Positions 1 through 11,836 of a stretch of DNA of 64,000 bases are shown here, piece by piece. Positions within the stretch are counted from its first letter, which is position 1. Each line of letters begins with the position of its first letter. Source of the DNA: Saxidomus purpurata (lineage: Eukaryota > Mollusca > Bivalvia > Venerida > Veneridae); contig JAFMSR010000008.1 in NCBI GenBank assembly GCA_022818135.1, positions 9,120,235-9,184,234 of the forward strand, read 5' to 3'. A program made the translations under genes and the position numbers. The notes below the pieces were generated by a model. It was given only the letters and a program-made list of their open reading frames with translations, was not told the DNA's origin and made no database searches.

Positions 1-205
1 ATGATCTAAAGGTAAACTTTTTACTGCACTGTCCCTTTATTTTAAAAGCGGAAAATAAAACAAAAAACACGTGTTTAAATGTGAAGTCAACGTTTGAGCC
101 GAAGTTGATATCAAAACTTGATGAAAAAGCTTTATACATGTATACGTTGTAAAACACTTACATCGCTCCATTTATACAATGACAAACTAGGCATACTAGT
201 TTAAG

Positions 206-424
206 TAAGGCGTAAAAAATATGTTTGTATCAGGTTTCCCGACCTACCCTATTTTTTGCCCCGACCCTAGAACATTGTTTGCGTGTTAATATTTTGTAGC
301 ATGAATTCATTAAAATCTATGTCGACTTTTGTTTGTTTGAGAATTAAAAAAATCTCTACCTACCTACCCTATTTTATGAAGGCATGAAACCTGAAACAAA
401 CTTATTTTGTTTAGGCCTAATAGG
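206..424. mobile_element. MITE-like element with ~35-bp imperfect terminal inverted repeats
   Basis: The left end (from 206, TAAGGCGTAAAAAATATG) and the reverse complement of the right end (from about 424, TTAGGCCTAAACAAAATAAG) match over about 35 bases, including the shared core TTTGTNTCAGGTTTC. The block ACCTACCCTATTTT occurs twice inside in direct orientation. A second copy of one arm lies on the opposite strand at 45846-45904. There is no coding capacity, so it would be non-autonomous. No target-site duplication was resolved and the superfamily is not assigned. Confidence 0.55.
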
Positions 425-1027
425 ATTTCTACAAATATATAATAAAGTTTTGAGCAGACTGCTAGTACTCAAAACATTATGTCGGAATGTACATATCATT
501 TTATATAGTAACAGTTAAACAAGAAAAATACCAGCCTTAGGGAGATTTGAATATAATATTTATAAATTGTATAAGTTAAAAATTTGATTTCTAACTTTGG
601 ACAGCTGAGCAATGAAACAATTACACTGACTTGCATATAAACAAAATTGTTCAAGTAACGAGTAACAAGTGTTTTGTACCCTGATGTATATAAGATATTG
701 TCACACATATTTACAAGTTAAAATATACTTTTCGTGCTCATCTGGAATGACGGCGATTAAAATACAATTACACAGAATTAGCATTAATCATCTAATCATT
801 TTATTACCCCGTTTTTGTTTTGTGAACAGATACAAACACGTAATTTTGATAATAATTCATATAAATATTGTAAAAATATTACTCTATTCATGAGAAAGGG
901 AGATGAAACTTTCAGCAGTTGAATTAACGTGGAATATCCCAATATTTTGTAGTAATTTGAAATGGTATCATTTGTTGAATTCTTGAATTTTTCAACAAAG
1001 CCAAATCTATAAGACCATGTATGAGTT

Positions 1028-1200
1028 TAGTTTAGTTTATACTAATTTATTTTAGCTTGATTGTGATGAAAACTTGTAGATTATCGATTAACACTCGAGT
1101 CCGCTTCCTGGAAAGAACAGTACTGGTGTCATACGAGAAGGTACGGTCGTGACTCCAGTTGGGCTGGGCCAGTCCAGGATAAGCGGCAGATACCTTAACC
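1028..1200 (-). repeat. Diverged SINE tail-like sequence
   Basis: The stretch TTTAGTTTATACTAATTTAT followed by a diverged CTTGATTGTGA block resembles the low-coordinate ends of the SINE copies at 58156, 59085 and 61550. The tRNA-like head seen in those copies is not clear here, so this is probably an old or truncated insertion. Confidence 0.45.
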
Positions 1201-1385
1201 TCTACACCCGTATAAGTGTACACATATCACATATAAACCCAAACTGGTGCTCACGTAGACCATTACAAGCAGTTTGACTGCTATTTTTTCTCATTTAAAG
1301 AACCCTAAACACCTGTTATTGCAAGTCATGATTTGTTTGTCTTCTTTCTTCCAGTAAACGGAATAATGTGTGTGGGGGCATTTTC

Positions 1386-3466
1386 TTAAAGGACAATCTC
1401 GATCTGCTCTTTAATCTCAGTATTTTCCAAAACAGTGGAAGGCGGGACTTCATTTTCAGGCAAGTCAAGAATCTGTTTTACAATAAAATCAAAGTTTGCC
1501 ATAACCAATGCATTACAAAGAACCCTTAGAGTAGCATTTTCCCCCTCTCTCTGCAGCCATATCATAAGAACGTTCAGAACATACTCGTTGTGTGGTATCA
1601 TCCCGGATAACCATCTCTCTTCTTCTGGGTCAGTCTTGGGCTTTTCCATTTTCAGATATGTCTGAAACAACTCATGCCGTTTTTCACCACTTACATTGTC
1701 AGCAACAACTGTTAGAGTCTCATCTTCTTTATCCAAAACTCTGTTGATATATTTCAGAAGAAGTACATGTTGTTCTGCATTTACCGGCCTAGGCTGTGCA
1801 AAATGGTTACACATCATCGCCTCTGAAATACAAGATTTAAAAAATCGGACATAGTTACATGTATGATGTTTTCTTAAATACATACTGTGTGGAAGTATTT
1901 CAGTTATTATCAATGATGCAATTAAAATCAATCTGTAACATACCGAGTTCATTAATAGATACAAGAGTTGGAAGTTCCCCTTTCGCTTGCCCGTCTCCAT
2001 CTGTTTCCAAATTGTCCTCACCAATGCTGCTTCCATTACTATTGATTAATGCTTTACTTGAGTCAGCTTCCTTTGCTTTTACCAGAGTAAATGAAGAAAA
2101 AAGGAAATATAAACACAAAACAGATGACAACAAATATTGATTTACAGAGAAAACTATTTCAGATATTGATGTATGCATTAAATATACAAATGTATTCGTA
2201 TTCGACAAATCATTTAACTTAATGTTGGTATTTTACAACTTCCGTGTTACTTTACAATTACTTACAGTTTATCTAAACTGTATATATTAATTACCTAAAT
2301 TCTCGGATGTTGTTTTCTTTTCTCCGCAGCGATAACAGTTGCGCTTCACTGCCAGTACGACTGCAAGAGAAATTGGTGCAAGGACAAGGAGATACAATAT
2401 TCCACGAGGAATCCATGTATGTATATCATGGGCTTCTGGTGGAGTTTTCGTGTGGACTGTCTGTGTGACTGGATCTGTCTCAGGAGAAATCGTGATTGGC
2501 TTGTCTTTCACTGAAATGATACCGGCATGAATCAATAAATGTGTTTGCATGTTCTTCCATGCTTCATTTACTTATAGGGAAAGTGGTAAATTACAACACA
2601 TCGACAAAACAAACGGTTTTCATGAAATAATCAAAACAAACGGTGTAAGTTTTCATGAAGTAATCAGAGTATCCTTAAAAATGTTAACATACCTTTGGGT
2701 CTATTACAAATGCTGTTCGGTTCCTTTGACTCCGCGTTGAACCTACAATGTGATATTACTCCTCCCATTATTCAATTCTCATTGACATGGAAAATCATTA
2801 TTTTTCAAAAGTATAACGTCGGTATTTTAGATCTTTATTTAATACTGAAAAATACGTTTCAATTGCTAACACAAATACGATAACTTATATCAACTAAATT
2901 TATGTCTTTACCCATGTTTACATTCTCCACAATGTCCTTGGTTAGCTCCGCCACATCGAACAGATCCATATCTGTTAAGCCCCAAACAGTCTAAAGTACA
3001 AGTTCTACAATGTGGTTCCTTTGTATCAAATTTTCGGAATGTTTCAGGTGGACATCTTTCACACGGATAACAAGACAAGAAGCCGTGTTCATTTTCTAAT
3101 CGCTTTACCTGTAGAAAAGTGCATGTAATTTAGACGTCTTGTATACATTGCATTAAGACTTATCAAACACTGTGTGCAAATTTCTGCTTAAGTATCGCCT
3201 CATTAAAAACGAAATTCATGTCGGAAGCTAAAAATACATTTATAGAAACATGAGATATTTGCTGCTGGATGACTTACCGTTATATTTAAACCATAACCGG
3301 CTGATGCACAAGGTGGACACGCTCTACAAATAGCCTTGCCGTTTTTCTTCACCTTATAGTATGTCAGATCTGTACATATTACTTCATCTGATCCTCTGAC
3401 AAAGTAGGCAGATATACACAGGATGACTACGGCCGAAATACAGAGACGTTGCAAAGATGTGCCCAT
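1386..3466 (-). CDS. TNF-receptor-superfamily-like membrane protein with C-terminal death domain (paralogue A)
   Basis: Six coding exons on the minus strand: 3278-3466, 2912-3108, 2693-2742, 2295-2510, 1944-2075 and 1386-1822. All have GT/AG borders and compatible phases, giving 406 aa. Translation starts directly after an acceptor (CAG|ATG), so an upstream untranslated exon is expected. Visible parts: a signal peptide at residues 1-26 (hydrophobic core ISAVVILCISAYF); a cysteine-rich ectodomain in exons 1-2 with pairs such as CRACPPC and CYPCERC typical of TNFR repeats; a short linker exon; a membrane span at about 183-200 followed by KR; and a last exon (262-406) with a death-domain-like pattern (VLMIWLQREGENATLRVLC). 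Death-domain receptors bind TNF-type ligands and signal through adaptor proteins; ligand and output here are unknown. The gene is the tandem copy of the one at 8738-11011 with the same exon plan. The weakest splice site is the exon-5 acceptor at 2076, which has a poor pyrimidine tract. Confidence 0.82.
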
Positions 3467-5360
3467 CTGCAAATATACATACAGAACCAAATTTATGCCT
3501 TCGGTGGACGGCAAAACTAAAGTATTTGGGTAAATCATGAAAAACATTCAATGAAAATAACATTTCTACCATTGTTTCACCTTTCTAATATAAGCTTTTG
3601 CACCAATTTGGAGATGCAATTATAAACATGATTACACGCATACTTCTCAAGCATCCAACAACATCTTCTATCGTGTTTATTATATGGATAATGTATTAGA
3701 AAAGTTCATGATGTCTGTGTGCCGCTGTCGCTGTGATACGTAAAAATGTGTTTTTACTTAGTTGGTTTCTGATAGTAGGGTGTGGGAAGGGTGTCCTATC
3801 ATCGCGTCTTGTACCTGTGGGTGGGAGTGGTATCGGATATTGCCAAACCTTGGATGACATAGCTAGCACCCGAAAACAGTGTCAAATGGTGCACATTATT
3901 AATTGAGAGCGGGACTCACATATCCAATCAAATCGATGTAAAGAGTTTGCGTGTGTTGGGAAATGACGAACAAATCTAATTTTAGAAAGAAAGAAAACCA
4001 AAATTTTAATCATATGATTTGAATTCGTGCCAACTTTTTTTCGTATACATGTATATTATTTGTACATGGCTTCGATGGAATATTACCAGATGCAGTATAT
4101 ATATTTTATTATGTGTATTAAAAATATGATACTATAAACATTATAACTCTTGATAAAGCAAATGCAATTATCACAACTGATGAAGATTGAGAACATTAAG
4201 ATCACAGTATTTCTCATCATCAAATGTTTGTAAACAAAGCTGACCCAAATATTTAACGCCGTTTACAAACAAAATATCAATGTTACTTTTGTTTAATTAC
4301 ATCACTATCATTGGAAGGTAAAAACGTAAAAATATGAAGAAACGGAAATAGTCTCTATATAACATTGATTATCACTGATAAATGAAAATCAACGTGAGAG
4401 TGTTTTAGATAAGGCTTAATCAATTATTACGGACACTTGAATTAGCTGTAGCTGTTCTCAGCAAATGCAAGTGATTAATATGTTGTGACTAATATGAACA
4501 ATGTCTACATATAATATCAACAATATGATGAAATAACCATCTTACCTATATAATGACTTAAACCCTGTCTTTGAAACACAAAATATCTAGTGTGTGAATC
4601 AGTATATCCGTGTTTATGTATTAATGGAATAATTCACAACGGCTACCGGAATGTCAACAATCATAACGTTAATGTCATCTTAACTTGAACAAGAGCCAAA
4701 ACCGTAAAAACTAGTAGTGGAATACCATTAACATGAGAAACAGGTTACGACTATCAACAAAGAAAGCAAAACAAGAAAATCGTTATTATATGGCTATAAA
4801 CTGTCTCTTTGACATCTCTGCTTTTGTCTTTTTAGTTACACTTACACTGGCGTCAGGAATGATGGGGGATCAACGAATTAAATTTAGAATAAAGTAAGTT
4901 TTAATATAGCATAAATAGATATCAGTCCTCTGGTGAGAGGGGGAGGGGGGGGGGGGGGTTAAAGTGTTGTTTAGTTCCGTCCTTCCTGATTGCTTACACT
5001 TTTGTTGCACTACTTTGATAATGGAAATTCCCAACAATACACGAGTATACAAATCGATTACTGAATCATAATGTGTACAACTTTGCAAAAAAGTAATCAC
5101 TTAATTTGTTCCGACAAGGTGCTACGTTTGTAATATTCTTTTAAACGTACACTAACCTAAACACTTATAATTTCTGTCACATAGAAACGTATTACAGCTA
5201 ATATGTAAACTATATGCCCATGGGCAACACATATGATTGGAAGAGAATATGGTCTTATTGGCGGCACTACGTCCCATTGTGGTGAACTAGTTCCCAAGTA
5301 ACAGCCTGAAAAGACTTTCATGTGCCCATTTGTTAATTTTAATCTCTACGGTATGACACA

Positions 5361-5451
5361 CTGTAAAAACAGAAAGGAAACTTTACACTGAAATGGGTGG
5401 CAGCTGGGTTGCCACCCATTTTGGTGTAAAGTAACCCTATTGTTTTTATGG
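5361..5451. repeat. Foldback inverted repeat (~42-bp arms, 7-bp loop)
   Basis: Arms 5361-5402 and 5410-5451 are imperfect reverse complements around the loop GCTGGGT. The inner stem (about 21 bp from TTTACAC to GGGTGGCA) has only two mismatches, and the outer part is weaker (CTGTAAAAACAG versus CCATAAAAACAA). It is probably a small foldback or MITE derivative. No coding content and no clear target duplication. Confidence 0.7.
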
Positions 5452-6219
5452 AAACAACACCCCCCGCTATCGGGGAAGCAGGACACCCGTCCATGGTGTT
5501 CAGCTTACCACACGTTTTTCACAAGACAAACGTAACTAAAAGTACACTTTCATTACATCCCCATAACCCTTTCATCATTCAGACGGCAAAATCTTGACTC
5601 ATTGGTCCTATCACCCCACACATTTCTCGAGAATGTCAAACAGACCAATATTTAAGAAGTTACGAAACTAAATTTTCAAAGAACTCTTATCTAACTCTTT
5701 ACACATTCTGACGGGTTCTATAACTGAAGTCACGAAAAGACTTTCCGTTCATAATTCCGCGAGAAGGCGGTTCATGTATGATACACGGATGTGTCCGTCT
5801 TAGTCATGCTACAGTTTGAGACCAAACCATGTCCATGGAATGCGGAATAAATTAAGGCACATGCAAGTCCTTGGTCAGTTGACTTGTTTACGATACACAA
5901 TTTTAGGGCAAAGTTACACTTCCGTGTTACAACCCAGCGGTGTATCGACCAATACATTGTACGGGATTTACAAAACCCAGATCGGGGTTCTCTTCCTGTT
6001 TTGGGTAAAATTGCTTTCGGTGATTCTCTACTCGCAAACAGTGTACTACACGGTACCATTTTGCAAGCTGGTTTACATCAGAGTCCTGGCATCGAACTTT
6101 GAGCTAAGAACCCGGGTATCCGCTGATGTGAACAACTTGTCAATTTAAAATTCTTCAATGCATTAGTAAGTTATAGTGCGGGCAAGGTCTCGTGTGTCCG
6201 TTACTAGCATAACATTTAA

Positions 6220-6440
6220 TGTCAAAGTGTGACCTTAGTCTTTCAGCTATTGACGTGGGTCTTGCGCGCAAACATCGTCCTATTCTGATGAACAACTGTG
6301 CCAACATTCCGTACACGAGGAAGTTACAACCCAGACAAGGTCTATGTGCCAACTATTTTTCCTTTCATCTCTAAGTGTGACATAGGTCTTTCAGCTACAG
6401 ACATGGGCCGTGGGCGCAACACACCGTCCTATTTCGGTGA
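6220..6440. repeat. Dispersed repeat of the 'gtgacctt...gtgggtctt' family
   Basis: Two adjacent diverged copies contain AAGTGTGACCTTAGTCTTTC and AAGTGTGACATAGGTCTTTC, each followed by a GGGTCTTGCGCGCAA-like or GGCCGTGGGCGCAAC block. Related sequence occurs at 52800-52870, 53000-53050 and 55200-55450. No protein is encoded. Confidence 0.55.
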
Positions 6441-6461
6441 ACCACAATTCCATACTTATTG

Positions 6462-6580
6462 TTGGCCTCGATAGCTTAGTGCGTTCGCCTCCGAAACAGG
6501 AGGTCCCGGGTTGGAATCACAGCCAGAGCACGAAGTGTATCCTTGGGCAAATACACTGATGCAACACATGCCTCAGTCCA
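6462..6580 (+). mobile_element. tRNA-headed SINE
   Basis: From 6462 the sequence reads like a degenerate tRNA gene: an A-box-like TAGCTTAGTGCGTT and a B-box-like GGGTTGGAATC about 30 bases further on. These are RNA polymerase III internal promoter elements. The body that follows (GAAGTGTATCCTTGGGCAA) resembles the body after the tRNA-like head at 49985-50150 (GAAGTGTGTCCACAGGCAA), so the two are probably one SINE family. The head is too degenerate to be a working tRNA. Confidence 0.6.
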
Positions 6581-8737
6581 TCAATCTGCAAATAGTACGC
6601 CTTTCTCTCGCGAGTGTGATGACGTCATGCTTTCTTAGGAATTTTAGTCAGATTGGAGTGTTCGAGAGCGGTTCAATAAGCTACGGAGCTTTTTTCGCAA
6701 TCGAACAAAAATAAATTCGTATAAAAAAACAATGAATGTCAGGGAGTTACAGATAACATTTTGAGATGGGTTCCTGTCGTCACATATTACCAGATGTTAT
6801 GTACAGTCTAAATATGTAAATGCACTAAAATGAACTAACATATACTAAGTTTTCTAAAATTGAGTTTGTCAAGTATAAATCTACAACTATCTTCACAAGT
6901 ACTGAAATATAAGTCATCGGCTTGCAATCAACAGCTCAAAAATATAAAATATCTTAAATCGATATAGGTAATAATATTATGTCGCACGTTTTAAAATCCA
7001 ATCATTATAAATATTGAACTTTTCAAGGGTATCACGATAACAGGTTGTTTACAAATAAAGGTGTAAAAGTAACCTACAAACCCACTAACACACATAATAG
7101 CTATATGAATCAACCATTCATGCTAAGCGTGCTCGTTCTCAGGGATTGGTGACAGAGGAATCACTTAAACGCTCTTAAAATACCTTAACATTTTGAGAAT
7201 ATGACATTTGAACAGAAGATATTATTGTTTGCTGAAAAAGACATGTTACCAATTTTCATGTGAATGGCACATGCCATAAAAGATAAAGGGTAAAAAAGAA
7301 TTGGCAGGTTTAAACTTCAACCGATATAATGCTTATTCAAAACGGATAGTATAATAGTACGATATAGTGACCCAATCATTCAATTAAAGCATGCTCAGGA
7401 TAAAAATATAACAAAAGTCATAAATACCCACTAATACATAGACTTATCAGTAGTTTTATTAACAATATCGTACACAAAATATAAAAATAGACATGTATTA
7501 CAAATACCATGTAACCTTTAAAAAATTAAGTAAGTGGACAATATACATGTACGTAGGTTGTTGTTGCATGAGTTTAACGCCCGTTCCAATTGTATTTCGG
7601 TCAAATTTACATGCGGGAAGTTTACCTAACCATTGTTCATTTGAAAAACTCAATACCTATCCTCCGTACGAAACTGCTTTCTCACATAAGGCGAGATAGT
7701 CGATAGCATGATCATTGGCGGAAAATATACATGTATATATTTATCTAAACTCAACAAACCACGGCTGTAAAAATTAAGGTACTGGTTAATAAATTTTCAA
7801 CAAAATTAACAAATAAATATATGGAATTCAACAAATATTCATATATATATATCTAGTGTAATAAAAATTTCTAAAAAATGAAATAAAATAGTTTCACATG
7901 TAAGGTGATAAGATAATGAAACAATACATTTCTCAATGAAAATTGAGTCAGAAACGCACCATGATACCTAACTAAGTTAGATAAGATAAAATAATCATAG
8001 TTAGACAACAAATTTAATATAACAGGTTAAGATTGTTGTCATAAATGCTGCTTTGGGTTGAGAAATACTGTGATACGTTTATAAACTCGTTGGAGATTCA
8101 TTCATATATATTATAGATTCCAGTGTACTACAAAATGAATTTGGTACACAAAATAAATATTTTGGCAAAAGCAACACATTTAAGCTGGCATTTTGGAGGG
8201 GTTTGGCTGTGTTTGTAAAAGTTTGAAAGTTTGCATTTTCTTTATAATATGCGCCAGTTTTCGAGACTTAATTTTGATACCAACAAAATTCACTGTTAGT
8301 AGATGCTCTAGCACTACAAAAGTATTGTCAAAAATATCTAAAAATCAAATAAAATTTTTTATAAGAGTTTTACTAAGGCTCGCCTAGACGGCCACACTAA
8401 AGTTTCCCATGTTCTTCTATCTACCCTCCATCTAATCTTGTTTAAACAACATTTACTACAATTTCACATGCATTATCAAACATACTATTCCACACACATC
8501 TTAAGCGATAACTATTTTGATTTTAGGTGCATGCAGTTTATGTCCTTTGGACGGCTAAACTAAAACTTCTTGTTTGAACGACGTATGCAGATGACGCTGA
8601 CCATGTGTATAATGACATGCATTTGATCGAAGTCTCGTGACTCCTAGGTGACATATTGCACACTGCTTCTTTCTTGTCAAACTATAATATTTGAGCATTT
8701 TATGACTATAACACAAATTTCTCATTGCAAGCAAAAG

Positions 8738-11011
8738 TTACCTGGACTGGTTTTCTGCAAGAGCAAGAATTTCATAAATGACATCATTAAATGATGCTTT
8801 TTCCAAAGCAGAGCAAAGCTCTCTCAGAGTAGGTTTTGGTTGTGCAGATTGTGTCCACTCGATCAGTACATTAATAATATAATTTTGATACGATATATGT
8901 TGTTTCTCCCACAATTCTTCGTGTGGTTCTATTTTGCTCATACGTATTTGTAGACATCGGAAGAAAACTTGAACACTTTTACCACTGATATGTGTCGATA
9001 TTATCGAGAGTGTTTCATCGTCCTTTTCTATAACACGATCAGCAGTTAGTTCACGATATGTACATCTTGCTTGTGGAAACATGGGATCTGAAATATAAGA
9101 TGTTACACAATTTCATGTAGATTTGTAGTTTAGTGTCAAAAAATCTCTTTTAAATCAAAGAAAGAAAACAGAAGAAAGCTCAACATTATTAATTAGATAT
9201 TGGAATCTTCGTTTCCATAAATACCCATATAAGGTTCGGTTATGTTTCAGTTGTTTCAATATAAATGAAATATATTTGGAATAAATATTAAATGAATAAA
9301 CATTAAAACTAAAATGTAATGACAAAGCTATCTTGCGCTACTTTATAAATAGCTGGACCATACCAAAGAAATTAAAGCATTTTACACAATTACCCATTTC
9401 ATCATTCGATTGTAAATCTGTTCTTGCTGATACTGGTGTAGGACCATCTATATCGAGATCACATTTTGACACAGAAGAGGGTACGTTTGAACAAAGACCC
9501 TCTTCAGCTAATCATAAAAGATAAAAATGCATCAAATGTATCACAATTAATAAACAAAGCAAAATGGCTAAATATTGTTTAGTAACGACAAAAAGTAACA
9601 TTCAGCTTAAGAAGATTAATTAATTCTACAGATTATTGTAATAGAGCTGAATTATTGTAGGCTAATTATTGTAGGCTGAATTATTGTATTATTCCCAAGT
9701 TAAATGTTAAAACGACTGAACAATATTTACATGAAGGTGCATGTGCACTGGGTGCCATATAACGTTTTACTAAGCATATCGCCGCAGCAACAACCCCTGT
9801 AAGCGGTAGAACTATTCCAAGAATAAGTAGAATTATCTGAGCACTGTCTAAGGTCAGATCTGACTGTTGCCTTGGAGATTCATGATCATAGGATAACGCA
9901 GTCGTTGAAGTTGTAACTAAAAGAAAAAATGAAGATGAAATATACCGATGCTCGCATAAAATCACTTTTTAAATCATTGTTTTGGTGCTGTAAATGACAA
10001 ACAATTGTCATCTATTCATTTAAAAGCTGAGGCCTCATGACCTAGTTTTTGGAAACCTTTTGGAAAGAGGAGTTAAAAGTTTGCTTTCAGCTAGTTCATG
10101 ACAAGTTATACTATTGTCATAATTTAACTTCCTCACCTTGTTTGCGACATATGGCGTTAGGCTCACTGCTCTCTGATCTAAATCTGTAATCATTACAAAA
10201 GTAAACAATGTTAAAAAGCAAGAAAATGATGGGTTTTACATAATCTTTGTTTTCCTTTCTGTATCTTTTTATAAAAATTATAATCATATTTTGCTTTGAG
10301 AACACGTAACTGCGCACTCTATAGCGTATTATATAACTTGAAATTGGACACATCAGTTCATATAAATTTCTAAAATAAATTACCCGTGCATGCAATCTCC
10401 ACAGTGCCCTCGTGTATCATATCCACATTCGACTGAGCCATATCTCTTTAAACGTTTACAGTCTAGTCCACATTCATAACACATTTGAGATAGCGACTTG
10501 GCTTGCCTGTAATACCCTTCAGGGCACCTCTCACAGGGAAAGCACCCTAGGAAACCACGTTTTGCATCAGTTATAACCTCAACCTTGATAACATAACAGA
10601 ACATAAAATTTATTTGCTTTTTAATATATTTCAGCATAAAATTGATATTCTACGAGAACGTAATGTTTAATGCTATCTCTGCATCAAAGACATGTATACC
10701 ATTAAAATCATTAACATTTTACAATGAGATTAAAACGGACTAAAGCAAAATTCTAGTTAACCATGCAGTGTTAGTTTAAATGAATAGTCATGGTTAATAT
10801 CTGTATGTAATAATATCTTAACAGGCAAATAGTATTATTCATTTGGTTTACTTACAGATGTATTCCAGCCTTCTCCAGCGTTGCATAAAGGACATTTCTT
10901 GCATCTTTCTCTTCCATCTTTTCTAAATTTATGGTAAGTCCCTGACTCGCATTTTAGTCCTTGCAGCTCCGTCGCTAGTATCAGAATAGAAGCAACGTAC
11001 AATAGAAACAT
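8738..11011 (-). CDS. TNF-receptor-superfamily-like membrane protein with C-terminal death domain (paralogue B)
   Basis: Six coding exons: 10856-11011, 10384-10583, 10137-10183, 9731-9916, 9394-9507 and 8738-9087, total 350 aa. As in the neighbour, the ATG immediately follows an acceptor (TTCCAG|ATG), and every intron phase (0, 2, 1, 1, 1) is the same. Residues 1-18 are a signal peptide (MFLLYVASILILATELQG). Exons 1-2 give a cysteine-rich ectodomain with CKKCPLC, CFPCERC and a conserved RYGSVEC motif (RYGSVRC in paralogue A). Exon 3 is a 47-nt linker, and residues 162-184 form the membrane span. Residues 235-350 carry the death-domain-like region, with AQPKPTLRELCSALEKASF matching the equivalent helix of paralogue A. 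The cytosolic tail is shorter than in A and ends at AENQSR. It is probably a signalling receptor at the cell surface; the ligand is unknown. The exon-2 acceptor (TTATCAAG) is weak but keeps frame and homology. Confidence 0.82.
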
Positions 11012-11810
11012 CTGGAAGGAAGATCAAAACATGTTAGACGATAAATGGGTAACGTTAAGAAAATACGGTCGGGCAAGCCCATACTATGATAAATGTAAAG
11101 AAGTACATTAAGTACATTAGGTTCTGCGTTTAACAATTAATAACCAGTAGAGAAGTAGATCACATTTCTTTTAGTGTACAAGTCACGTGTTTACTACTGC
11201 GTAGTAATGTTTGTGAAAGGATAAGTACATAAATACAAAAATGCAGATAATAACCAAATATTACATGAGTATTAGCCCTGAAGAAAATCTAAAACATACA
11301 GACCCGTAACCACAGAATGGCCGAAGTATCCGTTTGTAATGGATAAACTCAAACTCGGATCTTGATACACTAGTACATTCACTCAGTGTCATCTAATGTT
11401 TACAAACAAAATTGGCCTTGAACTCATCACGTGTTTGAATACAATCTACCAATGAACATTTACGTTTCACGCAATCTTAAAATGACGTGGTTTCGTTATT
11501 AATACATTTAGGATTACTCGTACTTTTTAAAATACATTAATAAAGCGTTAGGTTAATTTTCCGAGAGAAAAACACCTTTGAAATCCGGAAAATTGGTCGC
11601 AATTTAAAAAAAGTATGAAAAAGAGTTGTTAAGTGTGAATTAGAATTGACCATTTAAGTCCATCCCTCCCATCTCCGTATGCACGAATGCGTGTTCATGC
11701 ATGCTTTTATCTTCACCAGAAGGCTTTGCACAGGGAATATATATATATATTATTCCCATTTTTGGTGGACGTGAGAATGTCCTAAATTTGGGTCAAGCTA
11801 GGACACTAAT

Positions 11811-11836
11811 TGACGCCGCGATGAATCGCGGCGTCA
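11811..11836. repeat. Perfect GC-rich hairpin
   Basis: TGACGCCGCGAT, then GA, then ATCGCGGCGTCA gives a 12-bp perfect stem with almost no loop, in an AT-rich background. No poly-T stop follows and no gene is adjacent, so a terminator or RNA role is not supported. It may be the centre of a decayed foldback element. Confidence 0.6.

Larger units (their letters stand above)
1..1385. other. Non-coding region downstream of the first TNFR-like gene
   Basis: No exon with believable splice sites or protein similarity was found. It contains a MITE-like element (206-424), a SINE tail-like stretch around 1028-1200, and probably the 3' untranslated region of the minus-strand gene that ends at 1386. Minus-strand AATAAA signals can be read near 800 and near 1050, but neither can be assigned as the poly(A) site from sequence alone. 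Short ORFs at 496-893 are AT-rich and unconserved in appearance. Confidence 0.5.
3467..8737. other. Intergenic region between the two TNFR-like genes
   Basis: About 5.3 kb with no supported exon. It must include the untranslated first exon and promoter of the 1386-3466 gene, but I cannot place them. It holds a poly-G run near 4940-4960, a foldback (5361-5451), dispersed repeat sequence (about 6220-6440) and a SINE (6462-6580). AT-rich unique-looking sequence fills 6720-8737. The 110-codon open frame at 5816-6148 is overlapped by a 95-codon frame on the other strand and has no recognisable domain. Confidence 0.5.

Noticed and set aside
5772..6148. Overlapping open frames on both strands (95 and 110 codons)
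   Set aside because: No domain or splice support. Openness on both strands suggests base composition or repeat sequence rather than a gene.
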